Assembly (NCBI RefSeq): GCF_038050375.1
Contig: NZ_CP150886.1
Location: forward strand, 3,699,318 to 3,763,317
Direction: 5' to 3'
DNA length: 64,000 bases
Source of the DNA: Okeanomitos corallinicola TIOX110
Lineage (GTDB): Bacteria > Cyanobacteriota > Cyanobacteriia > Cyanobacteriales > Nostocaceae
In this document: one piece after another, positions 55,512 through 64,000 of the stretch
How positions within the stretch are numbered: the first letter of the stretch is position 1
Layout: the number at the start of each line of letters is the position of its first letter
Notes under the pieces: generated by a model
Told to the model about the DNA's origin: nothing
The model's database searches: none
Seen by the model: only the letters and a program-made list of their open reading frames with translations
Position numbers and translations under genes: made by a program

Positions 55512-56288
55512 CTAATAGGGAAATATCACTCGGCTACCAGGTCTGATATCACCATGGAAAAATCCTTTATTTCGCCCCATAAATACTGCATCTCCCAAAC
55601 CTGCAAATTGAGAGTCTTTTAAAACTTCCCACAGTTTCCTAAAATCTCCATTCAGAGGCTGCATATCTAAAGCCCGGAAGTAAATATGTTGGCTATTGCT
55701 AACACCACCAACACTTCTATTTACGGCTGGTGGACGATAACCAGAGGTAATTCTAATGGGTGAGCCAAATTTATCTCTTACTTCTCCCCAAGTCTTCGCT
55801 AGTCGGATGGCGTTGGCTACATATTCAGAACTTGTGGGAATGCGTGTACAGTTTTTAGTGGCTTCACCCCAAGTGAGGGGGATTCCTTCCACAATATATT
55901 CATTTGCATAGACTATTTTTCCTCCAGGAATTCTCATCGTCGAACCTGTTCTTGAACCAGCAGAGGGGTTTAATGTTCCTTTTGAGTTAGTCTCTTCTTG
56001 ATCAGAACTGACTTCTTCCGTATCCTTTAACTTGAGTAATTCTTTGGCTGTTGTTACTCCTAAACCTAAAGGATATTTGAGTTCATTTTCTGCTTTAAAT
56101 TCTATAAATGCTTGTTTGGTTAAAGGTCCGACAATCCCATCTACTTCTATTTTTAGCAGTGATTGTATTTCTTTGACTAAGTCTATGTGAGCATCGGTGA
56201 TAAAAATAGCTGGTGCATTGAGTTTTATATACTCAGTGAGAGACTTGATCTCTGTTGGTGGGGTTGAATCTTGGGGGGTAGATGTCAT
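55512..56288 (-). CDS. Peptidoglycan-binding M15 family peptidase
   Basis: 258 residues. N-terminal peptidoglycan-binding-like repeat (about 35-90; LLKIEVDGIVGPLTKQAFIE), a Ser/Gly-rich linker, and a C-terminal M15/Hedgehog-type D-Ala-D-Ala carboxypeptidase-like domain (FGSPIRITSGYRPPAVNRSV; QHIYFRALDM; KGFFHGDIRPG) carrying zinc-binding His/Asp candidates. No clear signal peptide, which is odd for a cell-wall enzyme. The third His is in FFHGD. Divergent-free single gene, convergent with the upstream sensor kinase. Confidence 0.88.
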   Translation of the reverse strand: MTSTPQDSTPPTEIKSLTEYIKLNAPAIFITDAHIDLVKEIQSLLKIEVDGIVGPLTKQAFIEFKAENELKYPLGLGVTTAKELLKLKDTEEVSSDQEETNSKGTLNPSAGSRTGSTMRIPGGKIVYANEYIVEGIPLTWGEATKNCTRIPTSSEYVANAIRLAKTWGEVRDKFGSPIRITSGYRPPAVNRSVGGVSNSQHIYFRALDMQPLNGDFRKLWEVLKDSQFAGLGDAVFMGRNKGFFHGDIRPGSRVIFPY

Positions 56289-56388
56289 AATTGTCCTGTT
56301 AAAATTTGTACTTTACATATATATGAGCATAAGTTTTTTGCATCAAGTTTATATATTTAATATAAATAAATTTACTTATATTCCTTGA

Positions 56389-57408
56389 TTAAGCATTACT
56401 GATTTTGATGGATTTGCCATTTTGATGGAGAGATTTGCTTAAAGCTGTGAGAATTTCTACTAATTCTCTACCTACCCACCCAGAGGAAATCAAGGAGGGA
56501 GTGTTATTTATTACACAATTAGCAAAGCGATCGCACACTTTTCCTAATGGTTCAGCTTTTTCAATTTCTATTACTTCCTGACTTTGATTGATGGGAATAA
56601 ATAAATCCCCTTGTTGACTAAATTCACCATGTATAAAAGTTAGTGGTGATTTAGCTGACATTTCATCAAAGATTAAACTTCCTTGACTACCAACTACCCC
56701 TAACCGCCTCTGTTTATCAGTATTTAGCCAGCAGAGGTGAATATATGCTTGAAAGTTGTTTGGATACGTTAAAGTTACCCAAACTAAATCCGATAAACTT
56801 GGGTTTTCTTGTAACCACACTGTACCTTTCGCTTCTACTTTTACAGGTAACATTCCTAACCAGGTGTTAAAAATTGCAATATCATGAATTGCTAAATCCC
56901 ACAGTGCATCAACATCTTGGCGTACTGGTCCTAAATGAGTCCGGGTAGCATAACAATATCGTAAATCGCCTAATTGACCTGACTGAACTACTTTTTGACC
57001 TTTTTCCACTGCGGGATGGAACAAATAGGTATGATCCACCATGAGGATCAACTGCTGATACTCTGCTAGTTGGCATAATTCCCGACATTCTTCTGGATCA
57101 AGGGTGAGGGGTTTTTCCGCTAAAACATGACATCCATGCTGGAGAAAATCTTTAATTAAGTGATAATGGGTAGTAGCGGGAGTGGCGATCACTACTGCTG
57201 TCAATTCGGAAATACTTTTAATTGACTCCCACTGAGTCGTTAACAATATATTTTCATCAAGATTGAACTGTTGTTTTACTGCTGTCAATCTTTCTAAACT
57301 CGGATCTACTACCGCAACTACATCTACTTGAGGATGTGCTACAAAATTCCGTAACAAATGCACTCCCCAACGTCCCACTCCAATAACAGCCAGTTTAATA
57401 TTAGTCAT
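56389..57408 (-). CDS. Gfo/Idh/MocA family oxidoreductase
   Basis: 339 residues. NAD(P)-dependent sugar or inositol dehydrogenase fold: KLAVIGVGRWGVHLLRNFVA (nucleotide-binding), the AEKPLTLDPEEC motif with the catalytic Lys (about 97), and DLAIHDIAIFNTWL with the His. Members act on nucleotide sugars, inositol or trans-dihydrodiols. No sugar-related gene is adjacent. The start is immediately followed upstream by heptameric repeats that fill the promoter region. Confidence 0.93.
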   Translation of the reverse strand: MTNIKLAVIGVGRWGVHLLRNFVAHPQVDVVAVVDPSLERLTAVKQQFNLDENILLTTQWESIKSISELTAVVIATPATTHYHLIKDFLQHGCHVLAEKPLTLDPEECRELCQLAEYQQLILMVDHTYLFHPAVEKGQKVVQSGQLGDLRYCYATRTHLGPVRQDVDALWDLAIHDIAIFNTWLGMLPVKVEAKGTVWLQENPSLSDLVWVTLTYPNNFQAYIHLCWLNTDKQRRLGVVGSQGSLIFDEMSAKSPLTFIHGEFSQQGDLFIPINQSQEVIEIEKAEPLGKVCDRFANCVINNTPSLISSGWVGRELVEILTALSKSLHQNGKSIKISNA

Positions 57409-57461
57409 TAGTTATTAGTCATTAGTTATTAGTCATTAGTTATTAGTTATTAGTTATTAGG
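57400..57461 (+). repeat. Heptameric tandem repeat (TTAGTCA/TTAGTTA)
   Basis: Eight or so alternating TTAGTCA and TTAGTTA units begin inside the first codons of the oxidoreductase gene and extend 50 bp upstream. Confidence 0.9.
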
Positions 57462-57590
57462 GATACAGTGGTATGCACTTGGAGGAGATACACAATTGGC
57501 TACAAAATCAATATCATAAAAGACTTTCAACTCTGTTGCCTATTCCCTGCGATGAAAAAATTACTGAGTTTTAATCTTTAAAGTTTTAAT

Positions 57591-58316
57591 TTATTCATCT
57601 TCTTTTTCTTCTTCTGTCACAACCGAATAGGCAATTTTAGCGGCAGCTTGTTCAGCTGCTTTAATAGAACGGCCTTTACCTTTTCCTAGCATTTTCTCAT
57701 GTAACCAGACTTCAGCTACAAAACGTTCATGAAGAAGGTGGGGTTGATTAACTTCCACCACACGATATTCTGGTAAAACCTTAAACTCTCCCTGAGTCCA
57801 TTCTTGTAAAGCCGCTTTGTAATTTAACCTAGCTGGATCAAGACGAATCTCTTGTGCTAATTCCTGGAAGTGGGGATCTAACCAAGGACGAATTAAATCT
57901 AAATTACGGGTACTGAGATAGAGCGCCCCTAAAACTGCCTCAAAAGCATCTGCTAAACGGGACTCTTGACCTACCAGATCAGCAGTAGCACTACCAGCGA
58001 CCAGTAAGTATAATTCTAGACCATATTCCCTAGCTAATTTAGCGAGAATGCGATCGCTCACCAAAACTGAACGAATAGCCGCAAAATCACCTACAGAACA
58101 GTCAAGATAATTTTCCCATAAAACCACAGCAGCCACCAGTCTGACAACCGCATCACCAACAAATTCAAGTTGTTCATAATTGGCAGACTCAGAAACAGTA
58201 GCATGAGTGAGTGCCAAATCGAGTAATTCCCACTTGATCGGATCATCTGTTGACAGACCTAACTTTTGAACTAAACTTTCAAGTTGCCTTTGACGGCGAG
58301 GATAAACGCGGGACAT
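57591..58316 (-). CDS. rnc: Ribonuclease III
   Basis: 241 residues. Endonuclease for double-stranded RNA in rRNA and mRNA maturation. Catalytic motif NYEQLEFVGDAVVRLVAAVV (about 42-61) and the second acidic site LADAFEAVLGALYLS are intact. C-terminal double-stranded RNA-binding domain is at about 160-235 (YKAALQEWTQGEFKVLPEYR; KGKGRSIKAAEQAAAKIAYS). Normal length. Cyanobacteria often have two or three rnc-like genes; which copy this is cannot be told. Confidence 0.96.
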   Translation of the reverse strand: MSRVYPRRQRQLESLVQKLGLSTDDPIKWELLDLALTHATVSESANYEQLEFVGDAVVRLVAAVVLWENYLDCSVGDFAAIRSVLVSDRILAKLAREYGLELYLLVAGSATADLVGQESRLADAFEAVLGALYLSTRNLDLIRPWLDPHFQELAQEIRLDPARLNYKAALQEWTQGEFKVLPEYRVVEVNQPHLLHERFVAEVWLHEKMLGKGKGRSIKAAEQAAAKIAYSVVTEEEKEDE

Positions 58317-58393
58317 TGGATGGGTATGGAAAAAAGGGATGATAAATATTAACTTAGCATTAAATTATAGGGTATAAATATAAGTTAGAGTAT

Positions 58394-60346
58394 TTATTTT
58401 GATGGTTTTCTGGAAGTATCTTTCAATTCGTTCAAGAAATTAATATCCTTTTCAATAAAAAATTTCTCATTGGGATTTTCTACATTTTCTAACGCCAAAT
58501 TCAAATCTCGTTCTGCTTCTGCCAACAATTCTCGGCACATTTCCCACGCCCTTGCTTTTGTTCTTGGCTTGCTTTTGTAGTCTCGTGCCGTCTTTATACA
58601 CTTTTTTGCCATATCCATCTTAGCTGTTGCCCGTTTTTCCAAAAGTGTGGAATTTTGAGCAAGATTAGGATATTTTAACATAGATTCACCCACAAATTCT
58701 ATCACATCATCTGGTTCACCTATCTTTTTAAGATTGACGACAGCTTTTACAATTTGACCTTCTTCTATTTTACCAGACATAGCTACAGATAAAGCTCTAT
58801 TTGCCATATTTTGATAGGGAAGATTGTCTTTATTAGAAGCAAGAATATCAGCAATATTGATGAGTGTGCTGGGATTAACTAAGTAAAAATCTAATTTCTT
58901 TGTTTCCAGAAAATTATAAAGTTCATTGGGAAGTTGTAATTTAGCAATAACCTCACAATACAAATCTAGTGACCTAAAATTGTACAAATCTTTTTCTAAG
59001 AGTGTTAAAACTTGAGTTTTAGCTTCTTGATACTTCTGTAAAATAACTTTGTCTTGAATTTCTTGTAATTCTCTAATAATTTGATGTCTTGGGTGTGCAG
59101 GAAGAATACAAGTCAGACTTTCCGGTTCAATTTCAAAGATTGGTTCGGGACATCCTTCTTCTCTCATTGTCCGAATAATTGTTGGGATACCCTGACCTTC
59201 TGATTGAGCTAATTGCAGTTTATTAAATAAGTATGCAAAACTCTGATTTCTCCATTTAGGACTTGCTTTTCCTTGCTTAAATTTCTCTTTATCAACTCCC
59301 CAATGTAAAGTACCTGGAGACCTGATTTCTATTCTGTCTGCAAATACTGTGATTCTAATAGGTTCAGGTACTTCATAATCACGGTGAACAATAGCGTTAA
59401 TTACTGCTTCTTGTAAAGCACGCATAGGATACTTAACCTGATTTGGTTTACTGCTTGTTTTATCAAATGCAGTATAGGCTTGAGTATTTAATAGTTCTAT
59501 GGATCTTTTAGCTTGCTCAACAATTGTTCCGGTTAAAGTGTAACGTTCTGCTGTTTGTTCACTGCGATCTGTTCCTTTATATATTGATAAAATAGTATAT
59601 GCTTCTGGAAACTTGGATGTAATACTTGTTTTTTTCCCAAACATCAATAAGGTAAAATTTCTAGGACGTAATATACCATCTAAATCTGTCCGTACAAACA
59701 ATGGAGAAACCAATTCTGCTATTTGTTCTCTATCAGAAAAATAATCTTCTAATGACTTTTCAGGAAAAAGCAACCCCATTTCCTGCATACTATCTCTAAA
59801 TACAAGTATATCAATATCGGCTTCTGTCGCACGAGTATTTGTACGTTTATCAAAATACTCTATTTCTTGTTTTTCTGTTAATAATTGCCTCAAAACACCA
59901 TTTCTGGCTTCCTTAGTTTCTCGACCGATACGAACATAATATTGAGAAGTTTCTTTCTCTCTGTATACATGAGCATGACGAGTCCGTAAAACTACAAATA
60001 CTAAAATTCTTGTGCTGTTATTTTCAGGGTTTTCGATTTCAACAATACGAGGTGCTATGGCAGGATCAACATAATTCTGACAATATTTAGTTACCTGACC
60101 TTCGATTGCTTTTAATTTATTAGCACTAAGACCTGTATATTGAATTTTGGGAAAGCCATGTTCGTCCTTTATCTCTTTTGCTCCACAAACAACATATCCC
60201 CCACCAACATTGGCAATGTCGTTAGCAAATGCAGAAATAGTTTTTACTATTCCTTCAGCAATCTTAATATCATCTCCATTTTCTTTCCATTCCACTTGTT
60301 CGCTTTCTCTGCGGGCAAGCTCTTTTAAATCTATGTTGAAATTCAT
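58394..60346 (-). CDS. Schlafen AlbA_2-type ATP-binding protein with helical C-terminal extension
   Basis: 650 residues. An N-terminal AlbA_2 (divergent AAA_4/Schlafen) domain covers about 1-160 (REsEQVEWKENGDDIKIAEG; ANVGGGYVVCGAKE; YYVRIGRETKEA). A HATPase_c_4-like region follows at about 305-400 (ALQEAVINAIVHRDYEVPEP; FADRIEIRSPGTLHWGV; GQGIPTIIRTM). From about 420 to the end is a long helical, repeat-like region rather than the usual winged helix. Such proteins are transcription regulators or defence-associated; here no recognisable defence gene is adjacent. It is 77 bp upstream of rnc on the same strand. Confidence 0.88.
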   Translation of the reverse strand: MNFNIDLKELARRESEQVEWKENGDDIKIAEGIVKTISAFANDIANVGGGYVVCGAKEIKDEHGFPKIQYTGLSANKLKAIEGQVTKYCQNYVDPAIAPRIVEIENPENNSTRILVFVVLRTRHAHVYREKETSQYYVRIGRETKEARNGVLRQLLTEKQEIEYFDKRTNTRATEADIDILVFRDSMQEMGLLFPEKSLEDYFSDREQIAELVSPLFVRTDLDGILRPRNFTLLMFGKKTSITSKFPEAYTILSIYKGTDRSEQTAERYTLTGTIVEQAKRSIELLNTQAYTAFDKTSSKPNQVKYPMRALQEAVINAIVHRDYEVPEPIRITVFADRIEIRSPGTLHWGVDKEKFKQGKASPKWRNQSFAYLFNKLQLAQSEGQGIPTIIRTMREEGCPEPIFEIEPESLTCILPAHPRHQIIRELQEIQDKVILQKYQEAKTQVLTLLEKDLYNFRSLDLYCEVIAKLQLPNELYNFLETKKLDFYLVNPSTLINIADILASNKDNLPYQNMANRALSVAMSGKIEEGQIVKAVVNLKKIGEPDDVIEFVGESMLKYPNLAQNSTLLEKRATAKMDMAKKCIKTARDYKSKPRTKARAWEMCRELLAEAERDLNLALENVENPNEKFFIEKDINFLNELKDTSRKPSK

Positions 60347-60750
60347 AAAGTGAAAATTCGATTTATTGTTTATTTACCATTATAATTTTTTCACACTTTT
60401 TAACTATTTAGGGTTTGCTGATAAAGTCTTGTCGTGGAGACAGGTGACAGGTGACAGGTGACAGGTGACAGTTTCAAGAGTTGGATGGGAACTATTTTTC
60501 CTTGAAGCAGGAATTAAATGCAAGGTTTTTCAGTTCTCACCTCATCAAAGCTTGCATTTTTTGAAAGTCAAAATCGCTAAAATAGTTTACCTGTAATGTT
60601 TTGAGATTTATTCAGCAAGCCCTATTTAACTTTGGTAAATTGAGTGAATATATCTGGTTTATACTTAGTGCTACCATAGTGATATCACTCCCCCAAAAGA
60701 CCAGAAAAACTAACTACAAAAAAATCAAACATCCAGAATTCATTTAAAAA
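60347..60750. other. Intergenic region with heptamer repeats and rnpB 3' flank
   Basis: Contains four GGTGACA repeats (60440-60471) and, next to the rnpB 3' end, a T-rich tail (minus strand CTCTTTTTTAAATG) that should end rnpB transcription. No gene is supported. Confidence 0.6.
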
Positions 60751-61116
60751 AGAGAAAGCAGGACATAAGCCGGGTTCTGTTCTCTTGCGAGGGCAGTTAT
60801 CTATCTGGGATGCCTGTTACCAAACACCTCTAGCGGCTCTTCCTGAACGGAACTGGTAAAAAACCAACCATAGTTCCTTCGGCCTTGCTCCCAACCGGGG
60901 TTTACCGAGCCAGCACCTCTCGATACTGCTGGTGCGCTCTTACCGCACCTTTGCACCCTTACCTTATTCACTGAAAAAGGCGGTATTTTTCTGTGGCACT
61001 ATCCTCACGATCACTCGCACTGGACGTTATCCAGCAAGTTTGGTCTTTCGGGAGTCCGGACTTTCCTCAAACCAGTTTAAATAACTGATCTGCAACTGCC
61101 TGCGCCTACTTTCTCT
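60751..61116 (-). ncRNA. rnpB: RNase P RNA (bacterial type A)
   Basis: Catalytic RNA that matures tRNA 5' ends. The 5' end AGAGAAAGTAGGCGC (from 61116) pairs with the 3' end CCTGCTTTCTCT (60751-60762) to form P1. The universally conserved GAGGAAAGTCCGGAC is at 61054-61068, and ACCCGGCTTATG is near the 3' end. About 366 nt, usual for cyanobacteria. Ends are inferred from pairing. It runs on the same strand as the anchored unknown protein upstream. Confidence 0.96.
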
Positions 61117-61162
61117 CTACTCCTAGTGTAAACTTTCATCGCCACTTCTGTGTTATTTCTTA

Positions 61163-61879
61163 TCACTTTTTCTTATTCCAAGGTAAAGCATAAGTCCAGG
61201 GTAGTTTTTCAATAGTAAAAGGACAATTGATAATTGATATGGGAGGAACATTAATTCCTGGAGCTAAACCAACCCGTAATTCAGAAATTCTTAACACTAA
61301 TTGAAAGGAAAATTCTACCTTTTTCTTCCTATCCATAAAATCTTTATATAGCTTTTTGAAATCTTTTTGTTTTTCCATGCCCACAATATCAATTAAAGGT
61401 TCACCTGGTTGATATACTCCGGTTTTTTCATCTCTTTTTAAAATATCTTCTGCGGTGACAGTTTCCGAAATTGTTTTATTCGGTGCGATGATGGTAGGAA
61501 CTTGCGGCATTGCCAAATCCCGACTTAAATCAGGATATTTCCGAATCACTCGCCGAGATTTTTTACTATGTTCAACTACCCAGGAACTATTATCCCAATC
61601 AACATATACAGCCAAGCCTTCAGATTTATTTTCAATACTAATTGACAATTCTTTTAAATTATCACTTAATTTTTCCAAAGAATAACTGCCTACTTTAAAA
61701 GAAATATCTACTTTATCATCAAGATTCTGCTCTTTTAATTGTTCTTCAGCAGAACTTTTCAGAAAATCCACCTTAACCATATCATCAATAGATTCAACCA
61801 TCCGATTGAATGTGTAATACACTCCTAAGAAATAAACCATCAAGACTATCAAATTTTGATCACTACTTGGCAATTGCAT
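61163..61879 (-). CDS. Single-span membrane-anchored protein of unknown function
   Basis: 238 residues. One hydrophobic segment near the N-terminus (LIVLMVYFLGVYYTFNRMVE), then a hydrophilic domain with Ig-like/beta-rich appearance (VDISFKVGSYSLEKLSDNLK; SISIENKSEGLAVYVDWDNS; FSFQLVLRISELRVGLAPGI). It ends in a basic ALPWNKKK. No family recognised. Stop codon is 46 bp from the rnpB 5' end, so it could read into rnpB unless terminated. Confidence 0.78.
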   Translation of the reverse strand: MQLPSSDQNLIVLMVYFLGVYYTFNRMVESIDDMVKVDFLKSSAEEQLKEQNLDDKVDISFKVGSYSLEKLSDNLKELSISIENKSEGLAVYVDWDNSSWVVEHSKKSRRVIRKYPDLSRDLAMPQVPTIIAPNKTISETVTAEDILKRDEKTGVYQPGEPLIDIVGMEKQKDFKKLYKDFMDRKKKVEFSFQLVLRISELRVGLAPGINVPPISIINCPFTIEKLPWTYALPWNKKK

Positions 61880-61934
61880 AAATTCATCCTTTACTTGTTT
61901 GAAAACAGAATATTTTATTTTTTATCTACAAATA

Positions 61935-63077
61935 TTAATCTTTAACCTTAACAGAATTTGATAACCACCCCCGTCGCCAAAAAAAGAAAATTAACCCACC
62001 GGCAATCACTGCCATTGCTCCTAAACATAATGGATAACCCCAATAAGCATTTAGTTCTGGCATATTGAACGGTGACTTTTCAGGATTGAAATTCATTCCA
62101 TATATACCAGCTAAAAAGGTGAGAGGAATAAAAATAGAGGAAACCACAGTTAAAAATTTCATAATTTCATTCATTTTATTACTAACTGCTGAAAGATATA
62201 CATCCATTAATCCTGATGCCAATTCTCGGTAAGTTTCTACCATATCTATAACTTGGATAGAGTGATCATAGCAGTCTCTTAAATAAATTCTGACCTCATC
62301 ACTAATTATTTCACTACTATCTCTAATTAAGGAGTTAATGACATTTCTTTGTGGCCAGATAGCGCGACGCAGTTGTAATAATTCCCTTCTAATCCGATAA
62401 ATTTTCTGTAATGTTTGTGGTGTAGGATTGGTAATTACTTCTTCTTCCAATTCTTCTATTCTTTCTCCATAAATTTCTAACACAGGGAAAAAGCCATCTA
62501 TAACCGCATCTAATAAAGCATAAGCCAAATAATCAGATCCTTGTTTGCGGATAATTCCCTTACTTTTAGAAATTCTCATTCTGACTCCTTCAAAACAATC
62601 ATATTCTGGTTCTTCTTGAACTGTGAGTAAATAATGTTTGCCTAAAACGAAACTAACTTGCTCACTATGAAAACCTTCATTTATATGGGTTGGTGTTACC
62701 ATCCTGGCAATAATTAATAATTGGTCTTCATAATCTTCACTTTTAGGGCGCTCTGCCATATTTACCACATCTTCTAATACCAGAGGATGTAATTCAAAAA
62801 CTTGACCTAATCTTTCTAAAATATCTCGATTACCTAAACCTTGAACATCCACCCAAGAAACAGACTCTGTATCTAAATATTGGCTGCAATCTTCTGGATG
62901 TATTATTTCTTGATGAACTAAATTAATCTGATTATAATCAATCAAGATAATATGTGGATGTTGAGAATTTTCATCAACAATTATTGTTCCTGGGGCAGTA
63001 CCTGGTTGATGATAATATTTCTTTCTAGTAGATGATTTATTGATAACTTTAGCAAGACGGCGAATTTTTCTAATCAT
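61935..63077 (-). CDS. corA: CorA family magnesium/cobalt channel
   Basis: 380 residues. Pentameric Mg2+ channel. The signature GMNF is present in LAGIYGMNFNPEKSPF (about 325-340), between two C-terminal membrane helices (MKFLTVVSSIFIPLTFLAGI; LGAMAVIAGGLIFFFWRRGW). The large N-terminal cytoplasmic domain has VQGLGNRDILERLGQVFELH and LEDVVNMAERPKSEDYEDQL. Length is slightly above average owing to an N-terminal extension. Mg is the usual substrate; Co or Ni is possible. Confidence 0.96.
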   Translation of the reverse strand: MIRKIRRLAKVINKSSTRKKYYHQPGTAPGTIIVDENSQHPHIILIDYNQINLVHQEIIHPEDCSQYLDTESVSWVDVQGLGNRDILERLGQVFELHPLVLEDVVNMAERPKSEDYEDQLLIIARMVTPTHINEGFHSEQVSFVLGKHYLLTVQEEPEYDCFEGVRMRISKSKGIIRKQGSDYLAYALLDAVIDGFFPVLEIYGERIEELEEEVITNPTPQTLQKIYRIRRELLQLRRAIWPQRNVINSLIRDSSEIISDEVRIYLRDCYDHSIQVIDMVETYRELASGLMDVYLSAVSNKMNEIMKFLTVVSSIFIPLTFLAGIYGMNFNPEKSPFNMPELNAYWGYPLCLGAMAVIAGGLIFFFWRRGWLSNSVKVKD

Positions 63078-63475
63078 GAAAATTTTCCTAACTAGGTAAT
63101 AGTATTGTAGGGTGTGTTAGAACAGAGTTCGTAACGCAGTATGATTAAGGGTTTTGTGCGTTACGCTATCGCTTTAGTGCAGCCATGCCCCCAGGGCTTT
63201 ACTCACCCTACCTCTCTTTATGACTACGCCACGCAAGCTATCAGAAATTAAACCAGATTCCAATCTCGACGTTTCGTAAAAATGCGTAAGTTTTAAAAAT
63301 TAACGTATTTTTTCATTGCAAGCGAAGGAAAGCAATCTCAAACCCATATTTTTCCTACCCTGTACGTAAGTCTTGGGATTCCTCACCAGCATTGTTACAA
63401 AAAACGCAACAGCACCCCAGATCATAAATTACCCCTCGTACAATCCAAGTAGTGAGGAGTAATAGAGGCAAAATC
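63078..63475. other. Repeat-bearing intergenic region
   Basis: No gene is supported. A full copy of the tagtattgtagggtgtgtta repeat fills 63101-63215 and a copy of the gcgtggcgtagtcat-type small repeat lies at 63222-63248. Frames on the minus strand from 63355 to 63716 are shadows of the TPR gene. Confidence 0.6.
63101..63248. repeat. Two dispersed repeats back to back
   Basis: tagtattgtagggtgtgtta at 63101 matches 4809. After it, tatgactacgccacgcaagc (63221-63240) is the reverse complement of the small repeat nested at 44035-44056 apart from a few changes. Confidence 0.7.
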
Positions 63476-64000
63476 ATGAAATACCAGGGAAATGACCGGG
63501 GTTTGCTACCGATATTTAGCCGTTGCGGGTTAACAATGTTGCTAACTGCGGTGTTACTGGTGGACTCAGTGGCAGCAATGCCCAGAGGTACAGGGTTACA
63601 GATAGCACAACAGCAAGGAACACAACAGGAAGCCATACTTGCTGAGGCTGTAAGGCTATTGCAAGAAGGAATACAGCTTTATCGGCAGGGTACAAAGAAA
63701 TCTTTATTACAAGCAATTAATAAATGGGAACAAGCACTTCCCCTATATCGTGCAGTAGGGGAAAAGGGTGGTGAAGCTACTATTCTCAATGTTCTTGGCG
63801 GTGTCTACAACTCCCTGGGAGAAAAGCAGAAAGCACTAGAAAACTATAACCAAGCACTTCCCCTATATCGTACATTGAGGGATAGGGGTGGTGAAGCCAT
63901 GACTCTCAATAATATTGGCAATGTCTACTCCGACCTGGGAGAAAAGCAGAAAGCACTAGAAAACTATAACCAAGCTCTTCCCCTGTATCGTGCAGTGGCA
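63476..64000 (+). CDS. Exported TPR protein (partial, right edge)
   Basis: ATG at 63476, preceded by AGAGG, opens a frame that continues past the window end (175 codons seen). MKYQGNDRGLLPIFSRCGLT starts a signal-peptide-like segment (LTMLLTAVLLVDSVAA). Nearly identical 40-residue units follow (INKWEQALPLYRAVGEKGGE; ILNVLGGVYNSLGEKQKALE; NYNQALPLYRTLRDRGGEAM; LNNIGNVYSDLGEKQKALEN), i.e. TPR repeats with kinesin-light-chain-like spacing. Cyanobacterial proteins with this layout often end in a CHAT protease domain, but that part is outside. The repeats are also similar at the DNA level. Confidence 0.85.
   Translation, partial: MKYQGNDRGLLPIFSRCGLTMLLTAVLLVDSVAAMPRGTGLQIAQQQGTQQEAILAEAVRLLQEGIQLYRQGTKKSLLQAINKWEQALPLYRAVGEKGGEATILNVLGGVYNSLGEKQKALENYNQALPLYRTLRDRGGEAMTLNNIGNVYSDLGEKQKALENYNQALPLYRAVA

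Noticed and set aside
63355-63716. Two minus-strand ORFs near the right edge
   Set aside because: They are shadows of the TPR gene, which has a signal peptide, ribosome binding site and clear TPR repeats.

Overview
The window is AT-rich chromosomal DNA from a cyanobacterium, most likely a filamentous heterocystous one (Nostocales, Anabaena/Nostoc/Dolichospermum-like). The evidence is: many GCGATCGC (HIP1) octamers; heptameric tandem repeats (CTGTCAC, TTAGTCA and similar) at gene borders; ferredoxin-type sulfite reductase; a Ycf23-like protein; cyanobacterial families DUF4327, DUF3285, DUF760 and DUF4346; and a cyanobacterial RNase P RNA. The genus cannot be fixed from the sequence alone. Nearly all genes look intact, so this is mostly core or ordinary accessory chromosome.

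Layout. 1-7 kb: end of a TPR/membrane protein, prfC, a Ser/Thr kinase fused to a formylglycine-generating-enzyme-like domain and flanked by inverted repeats, and sir. 7-12 kb: an exported beta-rich protein, an ADP-ribosylglycohydrolase, a helix-turn-helix protein with an acidic linker, a membrane protein and a tRNA-Arg(UCU). 12.3-16 kb: four co-directional genes that all point to deoxypyrimidine metabolism (dCMP deaminase; nucleoside deoxyribosyltransferase-like; membrane-anchored dCTP-deaminase-like; thymidylate-synthase-like with flanking extra domains). 16-20 kb: an ABC exporter pair and a Ycf23/DUF561 protein. 20-24.4 kb: two P-loop ATPases, the second with 24 in-frame copies of a 12-bp repeat encoding GVA(G/V). 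24.4-28.3 kb: a DegT-type aminotransferase, a FetB-like permease and a complete IS630-family insertion sequence.

28.6-35 kb: DUF4327, an FHA-Ser/Thr kinase next to a zinc-ribbon PP2C phosphatase (a likely kinase/phosphatase pair), an RluE-type pseudouridine synthase and a histidine kinase. 35.4-39.7 kb: a housekeeping run prfB (with a programmed +1 frameshift), DUF3285, ybeY, dgkA, an anthranilate synthase glutaminase subunit and an MBL-fold protein. 39.9-44 kb: a Tat-exported carotenoid-desaturase-like flavoprotein with an internal Rieske domain, an ABC-2 permease and a glycosyltransferase-like protein. 45-49.6 kb: gcvT-gcvH-gcvP. 49.8-57.4 kb: a pentapeptide-repeat protein, DUF760, a stand-alone DUF4346 protein, a GNAT/FemAB-like acyltransferase, a RibD-C reductase, a hybrid-less sensor kinase, an M15 peptidase and a Gfo/Idh/MocA oxidoreductase. 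57.6-64 kb: rnc, a Schlafen/AlbA_2-type protein, rnpB, an unknown anchored protein, corA and the start of a TPR protein.

Most striking points: the deoxypyrimidine cluster with an unusual three-part thymidylate synthase and an apparently catalytically degenerate, membrane-tethered dCTP-deaminase fold; the (GVAx)24 membrane repeat in a STAND-like ATPase; the inverted-repeat-bounded kinase-FGE gene; a ribbon-helix-helix-like tail on sulfite reductase; and the RF2 frameshift. No CRISPR array, prophage or recognised complete defence island was seen.
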